Shown here: in pieces, positions 1-8,324 of the stretch | Position numbering within the stretch: position 1 is the first letter of the stretch | Layout of the letters: each line of letters begins with the position of its first letter | Assembly (NCBI RefSeq): GCF_016908855.1 | Contig: NZ_JAFBER010000001.1 | Coordinates: forward strand, 62,001 to 126,000 | Direction of reading: 5' to 3' | DNA: 64,000 nucleotides | Origin: Scopulibacillus daqui | Lineage (GTDB): Bacteria > Bacillota > Bacilli > Bacillales > Sporolactobacillaceae | Notes under the pieces: generated by a model | What the model saw: the letters and a program-made list of their open reading frames with translations, nothing else | Told to the model about the DNA's origin: nothing | The model's database searches: none | Made by a program: the position numbers and the translations under genes

Positions 1-81
1 ATAAAACGTTGCTACGTATTTTTTTCAGCCATTAATCAAAACTAATAATGTAAGGCGAAAAAAATACAGGTGGTGAAAGTG

Positions 82-273
82 ATGAGAAATGGGACAAGAA
101 CAATGATGTCAGTGATTGCCGGTGCAGGACTTGGTGCCGCTGCCCTTGGATTAATGAACAGAACCCGCAATCAAGGCCAGGGGGCTGGACAAAGCAAAGT
201 TAATCAATCAAACAGCCAGGATAAGCAAATATTAAGCAGCATTGCTCAAGAAAGCAAAGACGAATTATATTAA
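82..273 (+). CDS. small hypothetical protein, DUF3918-like
   Basis: Encodes about 63 residues: a short basic N-terminus, a Gly/Ala-rich hydrophobic stretch (roughly residues 10-25) and a Gln/Asn/Ser-rich polar tail. The size and composition recall the small DUF3918 (YrzQ-type) proteins of Bacillus, whose function is unknown; this is a resemblance, not a proven match. Start ATG 82 is preferred over in-frame GTGs at 70, 73 and 79 because AGGTGGTG at 69-76 then sits about 5-6 bases upstream. A terminator follows directly, so it is probably monocistronic. Confidence 0.55.
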   Translation: MRNGTRTMMSVIAGAGLGAAALGLMNRTRNQGQGAGQSKVNQSNSQDKQILSSIAQESKDELY

Positions 274-283
274 AAAATATTTG

Positions 284-310
284 AAAAGGCAGTTTTATTC
301 TGCCTTTTTT
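284..310 (+). terminator. rho-independent terminator
   Basis: Hairpin with arms AAAAGGCAG and CTGCCTTTT around a TTTTATT loop, ending in a T run. It lies 11 bases after the stop of the small upstream gene. Confidence 0.8.
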
Positions 311-353
311 CAGGTATATATATAGTAAAGAAAAAGAAAAGTACAAAGAAAAA

Positions 354-383
354 AATCACAGCAAGGATAGACTTGCTGTGATT
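354..383 (-). terminator. terminator of the 3D-domain gene
   Basis: Perfect 12-bp stem AATCACAGCAAG/CTTGCTGTGATT with a 6-base loop. On the minus strand it is followed by a T-rich run, and it lies just past the stop of the cell-wall protein gene. Confidence 0.8.
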
Positions 384-390
384 CATAAAA

Positions 391-1647
391 CTATTTTATA
401 ACTTTAATTTGAACATTTTTGCGTCCAAAGTTTTTAGCTTGCTGATCATTAGGAATGTATACATCAATGCGGTTGCCTTTAATAGCGCCGCCTGTATCGG
501 CAGCAACAGCTGTACCATAACCAGGAATGTATACTTTAGATCCCAGCGGAATAACGTTAGGGTCAACAGCAATAACTTTAGAATTTGAATTCAATTGTGT
601 ACCGTTAGCAGTTGTACCGGATAAGCTGTATGCAGTTGCTTCAACTGAAATTGTTTTTCCGGAATCGTTGCTGCTGTCAGCGGCATTATTGTTTTGATTG
701 TTTTGGTTAGCATTCGCATTTACAGTTTGTTTATGATTTTGAACATTATTGTTTGTTTGTTCTTTAACTTGTGTTTTATTTGTTTCTGCTTTTACAGTTT
801 CTTTTTGAGTATTAACTGTATTTTGTGCAGTTGTTTGCTCTTGTTGTTGAGTGTTTTGTTTAACCGCTTGGTTTTGGTTATTATTTTGATTTTCTTGTTT
901 AGCTGGGGCAACTTTTTGAGCTGGTTTTGCAGTTTCAGCTTGAACGTTGTCATCAGCTTTCTTTACATTTTCAACAGGCTGAGCAGCTTGTTTTGGTTGT
1001 GCTACTTCTTTCGGCTGAGCTGGCTGCTGAGGTTGAGCAGCTTGCTTAGGCTGAGCAGTTTCTTTGTGAACATTATTAACAGGTGCTGCAGTGCTTGTTT
1101 TTGGTTGAACTGGCGCTTGACCATTGAGAAGCGCAGCCTTAGTGTTTGGACCTACAATGCCATCAGCGGCAAGGTTGTGAGCACTTTGGAAAGCTTTAAC
1201 TGCTGTTTCAGTTAATGTACCGAAGATGCCGTCAACATGGCCTTTATAGAAACCAAGGCGCTGCAGTTTTTCCTGAAGCAATGATACATATTGTCCTCTG
1301 CTGCCTTTGGCAAGCAATTCTTTCCCTAAGTCATTAGCAGCTTCTTTAACATTGACATTTAATGCTTTGTAAGTATTTGGACCGGCAATGCCGTCAACGC
1401 TTATGTGATGATCTTTCTGAAATGCTTTTACGGCATTTTCGGTAATTGTGCCGTAATAGCCGGTAACATCAGAGTTTTTGAAGTAGCCTTTTTCTTTAAG
1501 TGTATCTTGAAGTTCTGCGACGTTTTTGTTTTTTGTTCCAGGATAAAGTGTGTGATTTGGTTCTGATGCGTGACTGATGCTTGGAGCTGCAATGCCTACG
1601 CATGCTGCAAATGAAGTTACAGCTGCTAGTTGCTTAAATAGTTTCAT
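391..1647 (-). CDS. secreted cell-wall protein: two PG-binding domains plus 3D domain
   Basis: A 418-residue exported protein. Residues 1-27 form a signal peptide ending near SHA-SE. Two peptidoglycan-binding (PG_binding_1) repeats follow at about 33-95 and 112-172, each with an AVKAFQ core and a DGI.GPNT end. Residues about 175-335 are a Gln/Asn/Lys/Pro/Ala-rich linker. The C-terminus (about 336-418) is a 3D domain with ATAY, IPLGSKVYIPGYG and the Asp motifs AADTGG and NRIDVY, the fold of MltA/YocH-type lytic enzymes. Likely a peptidoglycan hydrolase or lytic transglycosylase-like protein, equivalent in role to B. subtilis YocH, though YocH carries LysM rather than PG_binding_1. A WalR-like box lies upstream, fitting the WalKR cell-wall regulon. 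Confidence 0.85.
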   Translation of the reverse strand: MKLFKQLAAVTSFAACVGIAAPSISHASEPNHTLYPGTKNKNVAELQDTLKEKGYFKNSDVTGYYGTITENAVKAFQKDHHISVDGIAGPNTYKALNVNVKEAANDLGKELLAKGSRGQYVSLLQEKLQRLGFYKGHVDGIFGTLTETAVKAFQSAHNLAADGIVGPNTKAALLNGQAPVQPKTSTAAPVNNVHKETAQPKQAAQPQQPAQPKEVAQPKQAAQPVENVKKADDNVQAETAKPAQKVAPAKQENQNNNQNQAVKQNTQQQEQTTAQNTVNTQKETVKAETNKTQVKEQTNNNVQNHKQTVNANANQNNQNNNAADSSNDSGKTISVEATAYSLSGTTANGTQLNSNSKVIAVDPNVIPLGSKVYIPGYGTAVAADTGGAIKGNRIDVYIPNDQQAKNFGRKNVQIKVIK

Positions 1648-1732
1648 AAAAAAATGACCTCCTTGAGTTCCAAGACTCTGTTTCGTACAAGTGCATTGTA
1701 AAGGGTGAACATCACACGAATGTTTTAGGAAG

Positions 1733-1749
1733 GTTACAGTTTTGTAACA
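1733..1749 (-). promoter_or_regulatory. WalR (YycF)-like operator
   Basis: On the minus strand the sequence reads TGTTAC-AAAAC-TGTAAC, an exact fit to the published WalR consensus TGTWAH-N5-TGTWAH. It lies 86 bp upstream of the 3D-domain protein start. WalR control of such autolysins is known in B. subtilis; control here is inferred from the site alone. Confidence 0.65.
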
Positions 1750-1818
1750 ATCAACATAATTTTATAAAATTGTGAATATTGAACCAAATTGTACACCTTA
1801 TCTATAAAGGCTAGTTCT

Positions 1819-1848
1819 TTGATTATAAAAAGGAGAATTGAGTATACT
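1819..1848 (+). promoter_or_regulatory. sigma-A-type promoter of the thioesterase gene
   Basis: TTGATT (1819-1824) and TATACT (1843-1848) are separated by 18 bases, upstream of the thioesterase gene start at 1893. Confidence 0.55.
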
Positions 1849-1892
1849 AAAAGTGGACTTTAAAGGATGGATCCTGCGTAAGGAGTGAAGAT

Positions 1893-2408
1893 ATGGAAGC
1901 AAAATATGTCAACGAGTCAAGAGCTGTAAAATCATCGCATGTTTTACCGCCGGATACCAACAATCATGGTACGATGTTTGGCGGTAAATTAATGTCATAT
2001 ATTGATGATATAGCGGCCATCGCGGCCATTCGCCATGCCAGAAAACCCTGTGTTACGGCTTCAACAGATTCTGTAGATTTTCTGACGCCGATTAAAGAAG
2101 GGGCGTCAGTTTGTCTGGAAGCTTTTGTCACATACACCCATAATACCTCAATGGAAGTCTTCGTTAAAGTGATTACAGAAGATTTGCTGACAGGCAAACG
2201 AGAGCTTTGCACAACGTCTTTTCTAACTTTTGTTGCACTTGATGAGAATGGCAAACCGGCCCAAGTGCCGAAAGTGATTCCGCAAACTGAAGAAGAGAAA
2301 ATGCTCCATGAAAGTGCGCCTAAGAGAAGAGAAGCTCGCAGGGTAAGAAGAGAAGACAGCAAGCGTTTTGCAGAAACGTTTTCAGTTAAAAAGCCGTGGG
2401 AGAAGTAG
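1893..2408 (+). CDS. acyl-CoA thioesterase (hotdog fold, YkhA type)
   Basis: A 171-residue cytosolic hotdog thioesterase that hydrolyses acyl-CoA to free acid and CoA. The N-terminal half carries the family signature NNHGTMFGGKLMSYIDDIA (about residues 23-41), including the catalytic Asn/Asp region, followed by the strand VDFLTPIKEG. The tail after residue 130 is charged and Arg-rich. Length and motifs fit the YkhA/BFIT_BACH group. The start ATG has an AAGGAG-type SD about 8 bases upstream. Monocistronic: its own promoter lies upstream and a strong bidirectional terminator downstream. The physiological acyl substrate cannot be read from the sequence. Confidence 0.9.
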   Translation: MEAKYVNESRAVKSSHVLPPDTNNHGTMFGGKLMSYIDDIAAIAAIRHARKPCVTASTDSVDFLTPIKEGASVCLEAFVTYTHNTSMEVFVKVITEDLLTGKRELCTTSFLTFVALDENGKPAQVPKVIPQTEEEKMLHESAPKRREARRVRREDSKRFAETFSVKKPWEK

Positions 2409-2429
2409 AAACAGCAAATAATAGAACAA

Positions 2430-2473
2430 AAAAGCGGTGAACCGTCTCATGTTGTCGGTTCACCGCTTTTTTT
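2430..2473. terminator. bidirectional terminator between the thioesterase gene and gerAC
   Basis: A stem of about 15 bp (AAAAGCGGTGAACCG/CGGTTCACCGCTTTT) with an A run on one side and a T run on the other. It serves the thioesterase gene (plus) and the convergent gerA operon (minus). Confidence 0.85.
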
Positions 2474-2497
2474 GGAGGTCAATTGCGGATACTGAGA

Positions 2498-3784
2498 TCA
2501 GCTTGTTTCCATTCCAACCCTTTTAATTGAGACATGATACTTTACTGTAATATCAGCTTGTTTAAAGGCTGTCTTCCAATCAATTTTGTTATACATTGAA
2601 GGATAATACGATCTGACCAATGTACGAATACCGAGAATGTCGGAATTGAATGTTTGCAGCTTATGAACCATTTTATCTGATCTTTTTTCCATGACATATT
2701 CAACTCTTTTTTCCGCATTATATCTATTTTTATTGTTCACTAAATTAATTTTAGGCGTGGTTTCTATCACTTCACCGTCAACGTAAACATCAATCGTATC
2801 TTTTATTTGATGGCCGCGAAAAGAAATATGGTGTTTTCTTTTGACTTTAGAAGGCTGCAATGTCATTTGTTTGCCTTTTCCCATAGGAATGAACATTTCA
2901 CCGGCATTTTGGCCCAAAGCCGCTCTTTGCCACTGAGCCATGTCGTATATATTTAAAAACCCGGCGAGATGTGTTCTTCTTCCTCCCGTAAATGTCCCGA
3001 GTCCGACAATTTTTACATCGGAGTCATTAATTTGTTTAATGGCAAGCATAAAAGGCTCTTTTGCTGAATTGATCCGGTCCATTTGAACGTTTGCGAACGT
3101 ATTCGACGGGATATATTGAATTTGTTCATCACTTGTTATCATTTCCCGCAAATAAATTTTGGGAACTTGCTCTTCCGGCGGCTCAAATGTCTTTAATAAT
3201 TTTTCCGCCGTTTCGTTTTTAATGATCAGAGGCCAAATTTGATTTTTTCTAATGACCGCCAATCTAAAGAAAGAATCAAATAAAGAAGGTGCTGGTTTTT
3301 TCACCAAGGGTTCACTGACAATTAAGACTCTAACATCTCCGAAAAACAAGCTTTGTTCCGCTTTCCATTGTAAATCAACAAGGGCTTGGGCTAATGAATT
3401 GGCCTCGGTAGAAATCACTTTAAAAGGTTTTCCTCCGCCTTGCGATTGGCTGCTGCCGCTGCCGTTTCCAAGGTTTTTCGGAAATGGAATTTCAATTGTT
3501 ACTTTTAAAGGATATTTTTTGCCTTTGTCAACACCGATGGCTACGACCATGGCTCGCTTTTCAAGATCCTTTGCATCCCAACAGCCGCTTATAGTGATAA
3601 GAGCCAATAATAGCAGAAGACTAAGGAGGAACTTTGCTTTTAAATGTAAGAAGCGCTTTAATCGGCAGCAAAACAGCTTCGCTTTGTACGGGCATAATCT
3701 CTGAATGGCTTTCGTACGCCAATGGAAACAATGTCTTTGTCTATGCCTTTTGCGGTTTGCCGGACGGCAAGTTTTCTTTATCAT
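2498..3784 (-). CDS. gerAC: spore germination lipoprotein, Ger(x)C family
   Basis: A 428-residue GerC-type lipoprotein, third subunit of a nutrient germinant receptor in the spore inner membrane. A hydrophobic segment ends in a lipobox (LITISGC), with Cys-68 predicted to be lipidated. The mature part begins WDAKDLEKRAMVVAIGVDK, typical for the family. Start ATG 3784 has GGGAGG about 8 bases upstream and lies inside the end of gerAB (44-bp overlap). It gives an unusually long n-region of about 50 residues, rich in Arg, Lys, Cys and His, before the hydrophobic core; no in-frame ATG, GTG or TTG with an SD was seen nearer the lipobox. Last gene of the gerAA-AB-AC operon. Confidence 0.88.
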   Translation of the reverse strand: MIKKTCRPANRKRHRQRHCFHWRTKAIQRLCPYKAKLFCCRLKRFLHLKAKFLLSLLLLLALITISGCWDAKDLEKRAMVVAIGVDKGKKYPLKVTIEIPFPKNLGNGSGSSQSQGGGKPFKVISTEANSLAQALVDLQWKAEQSLFFGDVRVLIVSEPLVKKPAPSLFDSFFRLAVIRKNQIWPLIIKNETAEKLLKTFEPPEEQVPKIYLREMITSDEQIQYIPSNTFANVQMDRINSAKEPFMLAIKQINDSDVKIVGLGTFTGGRRTHLAGFLNIYDMAQWQRAALGQNAGEMFIPMGKGKQMTLQPSKVKRKHHISFRGHQIKDTIDVYVDGEVIETTPKINLVNNKNRYNAEKRVEYVMEKRSDKMVHKLQTFNSDILGIRTLVRSYYPSMYNKIDWKTAFKQADITVKYHVSIKRVGMETS

Positions 3785-5003
3785 TTTTAGTTCCTCCCTT
3801 ACGTTTAGTTAAAACGGCAAGGAGCAAAAGAACAATAGGAATAAAGATTTCTGTAAATAAACCGATAACGCCAATAATGATTTCCCATCTATTAAAAGTG
3901 AAAATATTTTCCGACATTAATGTCACATAAATGACAATTGGAAAAGCGCATATTCCTAACCATCTGCGGGCTTTATTAGGATTCTTAAAATTAAACCATT
4001 GAATAATGGAAAAGCAAGTAAAGTAATAACTATTGCCGACAGTCGTAAAAATAGCCGCCACCCATATGCTGATAAAGGCCGGATCTAACCTCTCGATAAC
4101 AGCTCCGGGTATCGTGGCCGTCTTTGCTAAATCATAGGTGGGCCACATTTCATTTTGGACGAGTTCATATCCGAAAACGGCAATGGTTACAGTAACAAGG
4201 CTGGTATAAAGAAGCCCGGTGATAGCGGCGCCTGACAGATTAGCCGCATAAATTTTTGACTTCTTATCTTTTCTCGTATAGGCCATTGTCAGGAAAATAA
4301 TTGAGAACCCTTCAAATGAATAGAAGATATTAAAGCAGCTGGTTTTCAAAACTTCTTTCCAATTAAAATGAAACAAAGGAAGAAGGTTGGTCAGTTCGGC
4401 ATTTTGCCACGATATTGCTACGATAATGATTAATGAAATTAACATGATCGGAAAGACCGTCTCATTAAACCGGGCAATGACCTCAAGTTCAAACCATATC
4501 ATAAATAAAACGCCTAACATTAAAGCAATTAAAATAACGATAACCGGTGTATGCGGAAATATAGCGATTCGGATAAGTTCCGAAAATATCCGTGAAGAGA
4601 TAATGACAAAGCCCATCCACATAGCAAGATAAGGCAATATAAAAATGATTGATACGATTTTATATAAACGTTTTTTGTTTGAACCAAATAATACGGTTGG
4701 AATAAAGTCAATAAAAGTATAGTTAGGAAAACGCAAAGTCAGCGTTGTGATAATAAAAACGGCGATGAGCGAAATAAGTGTGCCGATCAGAACCGGCAGC
4801 CAAGCTGTTTCATGGGCTGTTGATGATGCAAGCCGCGGCATTGTCAGCATACCGGTTGCGATTTGCGTACTGGAAATTAAAATCATGGATTGATAAGGGG
4901 AAATGACGTCTTTGCTTGCCAAATTATTTTTTAGCTGCCGATTTTGACTGGCCTGACTCGTTTGATTCTGATTTTGCTTTTGATTTTGCTTCTGATTTGT
5001 CAT
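3741..5003 (-). CDS. gerAB: spore germination permease, GerAB family
   Basis: A 420-residue integral membrane protein of the APC-superfamily germination permeases (GerAB/GerBB/GerKB), with about ten membrane helices from residue about 35 onward. It forms the presumed germinant-binding subunit of the receptor. The first 30 residues are a Gln/Asn-rich tail built on NQKQ-like units, unlike the usual short N-terminus. The start ATG 5003 overlaps the 3' end of gerAA by 80 bp; its SD is weak, so translational coupling is likely. A shorter start further in has no better SD. The 3' end overlaps gerAC. Confidence 0.88.
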   Translation of the reverse strand: MTNQKQNQKQNQNQTSQASQNRQLKNNLASKDVISPYQSMILISSTQIATGMLTMPRLASSTAHETAWLPVLIGTLISLIAVFIITTLTLRFPNYTFIDFIPTVLFGSNKKRLYKIVSIIFILPYLAMWMGFVIISSRIFSELIRIAIFPHTPVIVILIALMLGVLFMIWFELEVIARFNETVFPIMLISLIIIVAISWQNAELTNLLPLFHFNWKEVLKTSCFNIFYSFEGFSIIFLTMAYTRKDKKSKIYAANLSGAAITGLLYTSLVTVTIAVFGYELVQNEMWPTYDLAKTATIPGAVIERLDPAFISIWVAAIFTTVGNSYYFTCFSIIQWFNFKNPNKARRWLGICAFPIVIYVTLMSENIFTFNRWEIIIGVIGLFTEIFIPIVLLLLAVLTKRKGGTKNDKENLPSGKPQKA

Positions 5004-6591
5004 TGGTTTTCACATCTTTCTGATCCCTATGTTTATCATGAGGCTTTAAAAAAATGGGCCGCTTAATCATCCATGTTAACGGGGCGCGGAATACAACGTC
5101 CTTAAACGCTGACAAATGCAAAGGACTAAAAGGCGCGAAATAAGGCACACCGAATGATTTTAAAGAGTTAAGGTGAAGTATGACGACCAAAGTAAACAGC
5201 ATAATGCCATAAAGACCAAGGAAAGCAGCGATTAACATCATTGGAAAACGAATCAAACGGATGGCAATGGCCCCGTTATAGCTCGGTGCCGTAAATGAAC
5301 AAATTGCGGTAATTGAGACAACGATAACCATAAGCGGACTGACAAGACCTGCAGTAACAGATGCTTCACCGACAACAAGGGCACCAACAATGCCGATCGT
5401 CTGCCCGACTTTACCCGGCAGCCGAACGCTCGCCTCTCTTAATATTTCAATCGTGATTTCCATAAGCATGGCTTCGATAATAGTCGGAAACGGCACCGCT
5501 GATCGTCCAGCCGCCATCGCATACAACAGATTCGGCGGAATCATTTCCGGATGAAATGTTGAAAAAGCAATATAAAGCGATGGTGCGAACAGCGAGAAAA
5601 ATAAACTGATAAAGCGAATGAACCGTAAAAATGACATAATCCAGACTCTTTCATAGTAATCTTCCGGACTTTGGAAGAAAGATGAGAAAACAGTCGGGAC
5701 AATTAATGCAAAGGGTGATCCGTCCGCCAAAATAATGACTTTTCCTTCAAGAAGGTGTCCAACCGTCTTATCGGGACGTTCAGTATCTTGAATTTGTGAG
5801 AATGGCGACCATGTCGAATCCTCGATAAACTGCTCTATATATCCGCTGTCTAATATGCCGTCTGTTTTGATTTGATCCATGCGGCGATTCACTTCTGCTA
5901 TGATTTTCTCATTGGCCAGCCCTTCTATATAAACAACGGCAACATCCGTCTGGGTCCGTTCGCCAATTTGATAAAATTTAATCCTCAAATCCGGATCCCT
6001 TAACTTTCGGCGGATTAATGCCGTATTAACAACAAGTGTTTCAATAAAACCTTCTCTAGGCCCCCTGATCGTTGTTTCGTTTTCAGGACTTTCAATAGAT
6101 CGCATTTGCCACATGCGTGTATCCATAATTAAGGCATAGTTTATCCCTTCTACAAAAATGGCAGTTTGTCCCGACAAAACAGAATGCATCAGTGATTTGA
6201 ATTTTTTATCCTCATTAATTTCACCGACATTTAAATCGTATTTTTTTAGAATATCTAAAAAACGGGCTTGATTTTCATTTTCAGGCAAGTCTACTTTACG
6301 GGTCTCGATCATTGCTGATTTTAAAATAAAGTTGTTGATGGTTTGGTCGTTGACGAGCCCTTCAATATATACAATGGCTGCTTTATGGACGGATTGCTTG
6401 CCGATCGTAAATCTGCGGATAATGACATCGCTGCTCTTCCCAGTAATTTGCTCTACTATAGAAAGGTTTTTTTCAAGGTCTTTATTAACGCTTTCTTTGA
6501 TTTCATTGATTTTTAATCTTTCATATTCCTGTAAAATCTTTTTCTTTTTATGTTTGCGATGGATTTTAACTCCATTTGAAAATTCAACCAC
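4924..6591 (-). CDS. gerAA: spore germination protein, GerAA family
   Basis: First subunit of a germinant receptor: an N-terminal soluble domain (about residues 1-290) followed by a membrane domain with several helices, including the typical PLMVIVVSITAICSF and APFSPLH stretches. The C-terminal tail is Lys/Ser/Ala/Glu-rich and is encoded by DNA that also encodes the start of gerAB. Start GTG 6591 is chosen because AGGGG lies 7 bases upstream; the longest frame would begin at TTG 6654, where no SD is visible. Family members usually have about 480-530 residues; this one has 555, mainly through the charged N- and C-termini. The operon order AA-AB-AC is standard, and expression is expected in the forespore. 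Confidence 0.9.
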   Translation of the reverse strand: MVEFSNGVKIHRKHKKKKILQEYERLKINEIKESVNKDLEKNLSIVEQITGKSSDVIIRRFTIGKQSVHKAAIVYIEGLVNDQTINNFILKSAMIETRKVDLPENENQARFLDILKKYDLNVGEINEDKKFKSLMHSVLSGQTAIFVEGINYALIMDTRMWQMRSIESPENETTIRGPREGFIETLVVNTALIRRKLRDPDLRIKFYQIGERTQTDVAVVYIEGLANEKIIAEVNRRMDQIKTDGILDSGYIEQFIEDSTWSPFSQIQDTERPDKTVGHLLEGKVIILADGSPFALIVPTVFSSFFQSPEDYYERVWIMSFLRFIRFISLFFSLFAPSLYIAFSTFHPEMIPPNLLYAMAAGRSAVPFPTIIEAMLMEITIEILREASVRLPGKVGQTIGIVGALVVGEASVTAGLVSPLMVIVVSITAICSFTAPSYNGAIAIRLIRFPMMLIAAFLGLYGIMLFTLVVILHLNSLKSFGVPYFAPFSPLHLSAFKDVVFRAPLTWMIKRPIFLKPHDKHRDQKDVKTNDKSEAKSKAKSESNESGQSKSAAKK

Positions 6592-6765
6592 AGCGAAACC
6601 CCTCAATTTGTCTTTTGAATTGGCGAAATACAGCCTATTCGGCGCATCGGCCAATATGAAGCTTCGATCATGATATCTCTAGCCTCTGTCTGCACCTTTG
6701 GCTGGACAATCGGTAAGTTTTCTTTTATCTGGATGTTAGTTTTTGCTATGACTTGAATAAGTATG

Positions 6766-6793
6766 CAAAAAGAAAAACCCGCCGGCAGGCGGG
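6766..6793 (-). terminator. terminator of arsB
   Basis: On the minus strand, CCCGCC-TGCC-GGCGGG is followed by TTTTTCTTTTT, shortly after the arsB stop. It separates arsB from the gerA operon. Confidence 0.85.
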
Positions 6794-6802
6794 CTGAACA
6801 TA

Positions 6803-8098
6803 TTATAGGAATCGCAGGCACAGGTATAAACCTATTAAAGTGACAAATAATGTTGGGATAGTTAAAATCATGCCGGTTCTAAAATAATAGCCCCAAGACA
6901 TTTTAATTCCTTTTTTGGACAATACGTGCAGCCATAATAAAGTGGCCAGAGAACCAATCGGGGTCATTTTTGGACCCAAATCTGAGCCGATAACATTAGC
7001 ATAGACAAGCCCGTCTTTAACAATGCCGGTTGTATGGGTTTGCGCGATGGCTAAGGCGTCTATCATGACCGTCGGCAAGTTGTTCATGATTGATGACAAG
7101 ATCGCTGCAATAAATCCCATTGAAACGGTTCCGATAAACAGGCCGTGATCCGCAAGATCTTGAATAAGGTGGGATAACCCGTTTGTTAATCCAACATTTT
7201 TTAGACCATAAACGACAACATACATGCCGATAGAAAAGAAAACAATGTTCCATGGGGCGTCTTTAATGACTTGTCTTGTTGAGACAGCGGGGCTTGTTTT
7301 TGCCATGATTAAAAAGAAGACAGCAATGATACCGGCAATAAAAGAAACCGGAATGTGATAAGCCTCGCCGAAAAAGTAGCCGATTAAGAGCAATGCCAAA
7401 ACAGCCCAAGAGAGGCGGAACATTCTTTGATCCTTAATGACTTTTGCCGGTTTTTTTAATTGGCTGAGATCGTAATTTTCAGGCAGGCTTTTTCTGAAAA
7501 AGAGATATAAAACGAGAATGCTTGCCCCAAAAGAGAAAATATTCGGTATAATCATGCGAGAAACATATTCGCCAAAACTAATATGGAAGAAATCGGCTGA
7601 AACAATATTCACTAAGTTGCTGACAATCAGCGGCAGTGAAGTGGTATCGGCAATAAAACCGCAAGTCATGATATAGGGGAGAATCATTTTCTTGCTAAAC
7701 TTCAAAGCCCGTACCATTGATAACACAATAGGGGTTAAAATCAGCGCGCCGCCGTCGTTAGCGAAAAAGGCAGATACAAGCGCTCCGAGAGTCGACATAT
7801 AAATAAACATCCTGATCCCTTTGCCTTTTGCCGCTTGTGCCATATGAAGAGCCGCCCATTCAAAGAAACCAATTTCATCGAGAATAAGCGAAATCATAAT
7901 AATAGCTGCAAAAGTTAACGTCGCATCCCAAACAATCCCGGTAACAACGATGACATCACGAAAATGAACAACGCCGGCAATAAGGGCAAGGATGGCACCG
8001 CCGCATGCCGTCCAGCCAATGCCTAATCCTCTTGGCTTCCAGATAATGAAAATTAATGTTAAGAAAAAAATCAACAAGGCCAAAGTGACTGATAACAA
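6803..8098 (-). CDS. arsB: arsenite efflux membrane protein ArsB
   Basis: A 431-residue polytopic ion-transporter-superfamily protein. It aligns by eye along its whole length with ArsB of the E. coli type: [10 protein letters not shown] near the start, [55 protein letters not shown] and [17 protein letters not shown]. ArsB exports arsenite and antimonite, alone or with the ArsA ATPase. The start is TTG 8098 with AGGAGG 8 bases upstream. No arsR, arsC or arsA neighbours it, so regulation by arsenic cannot be inferred from context. Confidence 0.93.
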   Translation of the reverse strand: MLSVTLALLIFFLTLIFIIWKPRGLGIGWTACGGAILALIAGVVHFRDVIVVTGIVWDATLTFAAIIMISLILDEIGFFEWAALHMAQAAKGKGIRMFIYMSTLGALVSAFFANDGGALILTPIVLSMVRALKFSKKMILPYIMTCGFIADTTSLPLIVSNLVNIVSADFFHISFGEYVSRMIIPNIFSFGASILVLYLFFRKSLPENYDLSQLKKPAKVIKDQRMFRLSWAVLALLLIGYFFGEAYHIPVSFIAGIIAVFFLIMAKTSPAVSTRQVIKDAPWNIVFFSIGMYVVVYGLKNVGLTNGLSHLIQDLADHGLFIGTVSMGFIAAILSSIMNNLPTVMIDALAIAQTHTTGIVKDGLVYANVIGSDLGPKMTPIGSLATLLWLHVLSKKGIKMSWGYYFRTGMILTIPTLFVTLIGLYLCLRFL

Positions 8099-8236
8099 CC
8101 GTTTATCCTCCTATATTAATGATGGGATTCCTGCAACAGCGTAATTATAATATAGCATATCGCCGGCGTTATGATAGGTAAATGATTATTTGCTTTTTGG
8201 GCAAAATAATCTTTAAAAATCCCTGCCTGCAAGTGC

Positions 8237-8265
8237 TTGAAAAATAATAATGCTCATTGTATGAT
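8237..8265 (+). promoter_or_regulatory. sigma-A-type promoter of the NCS2 permease gene
   Basis: TTGAAA and TATGAT are separated by exactly 17 bases, upstream of the permease start at 8325. I found no purine-riboswitch core in the leader. Confidence 0.6.
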
Positions 8266-8324
8266 TTGTAAGTATGCAATAGGGCGGGCTGAGGGGTTAT
8301 AACGAAAGAAGGCAAATAAGGAAG

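Noticed and set aside
694-1215. 173-residue plus-strand open frame
   Set aside because: It is the antisense shadow of the Gln/Asn-rich linker of the 3D-domain gene; low-complexity Phe/Leu/Ser/Cys composition.
6655-6765. Sigma-G promoter of the gerA operon
   Set aside because: TGCATA- and CATAGCA-like pieces occur on the minus strand, but the spacing does not fit the known consensus.
8099-8324. Purine riboswitch before the NCS2 permease
   Set aside because: The conserved purine aptamer loops (TTTCTACC-type and CCGTAAA-type) are absent.
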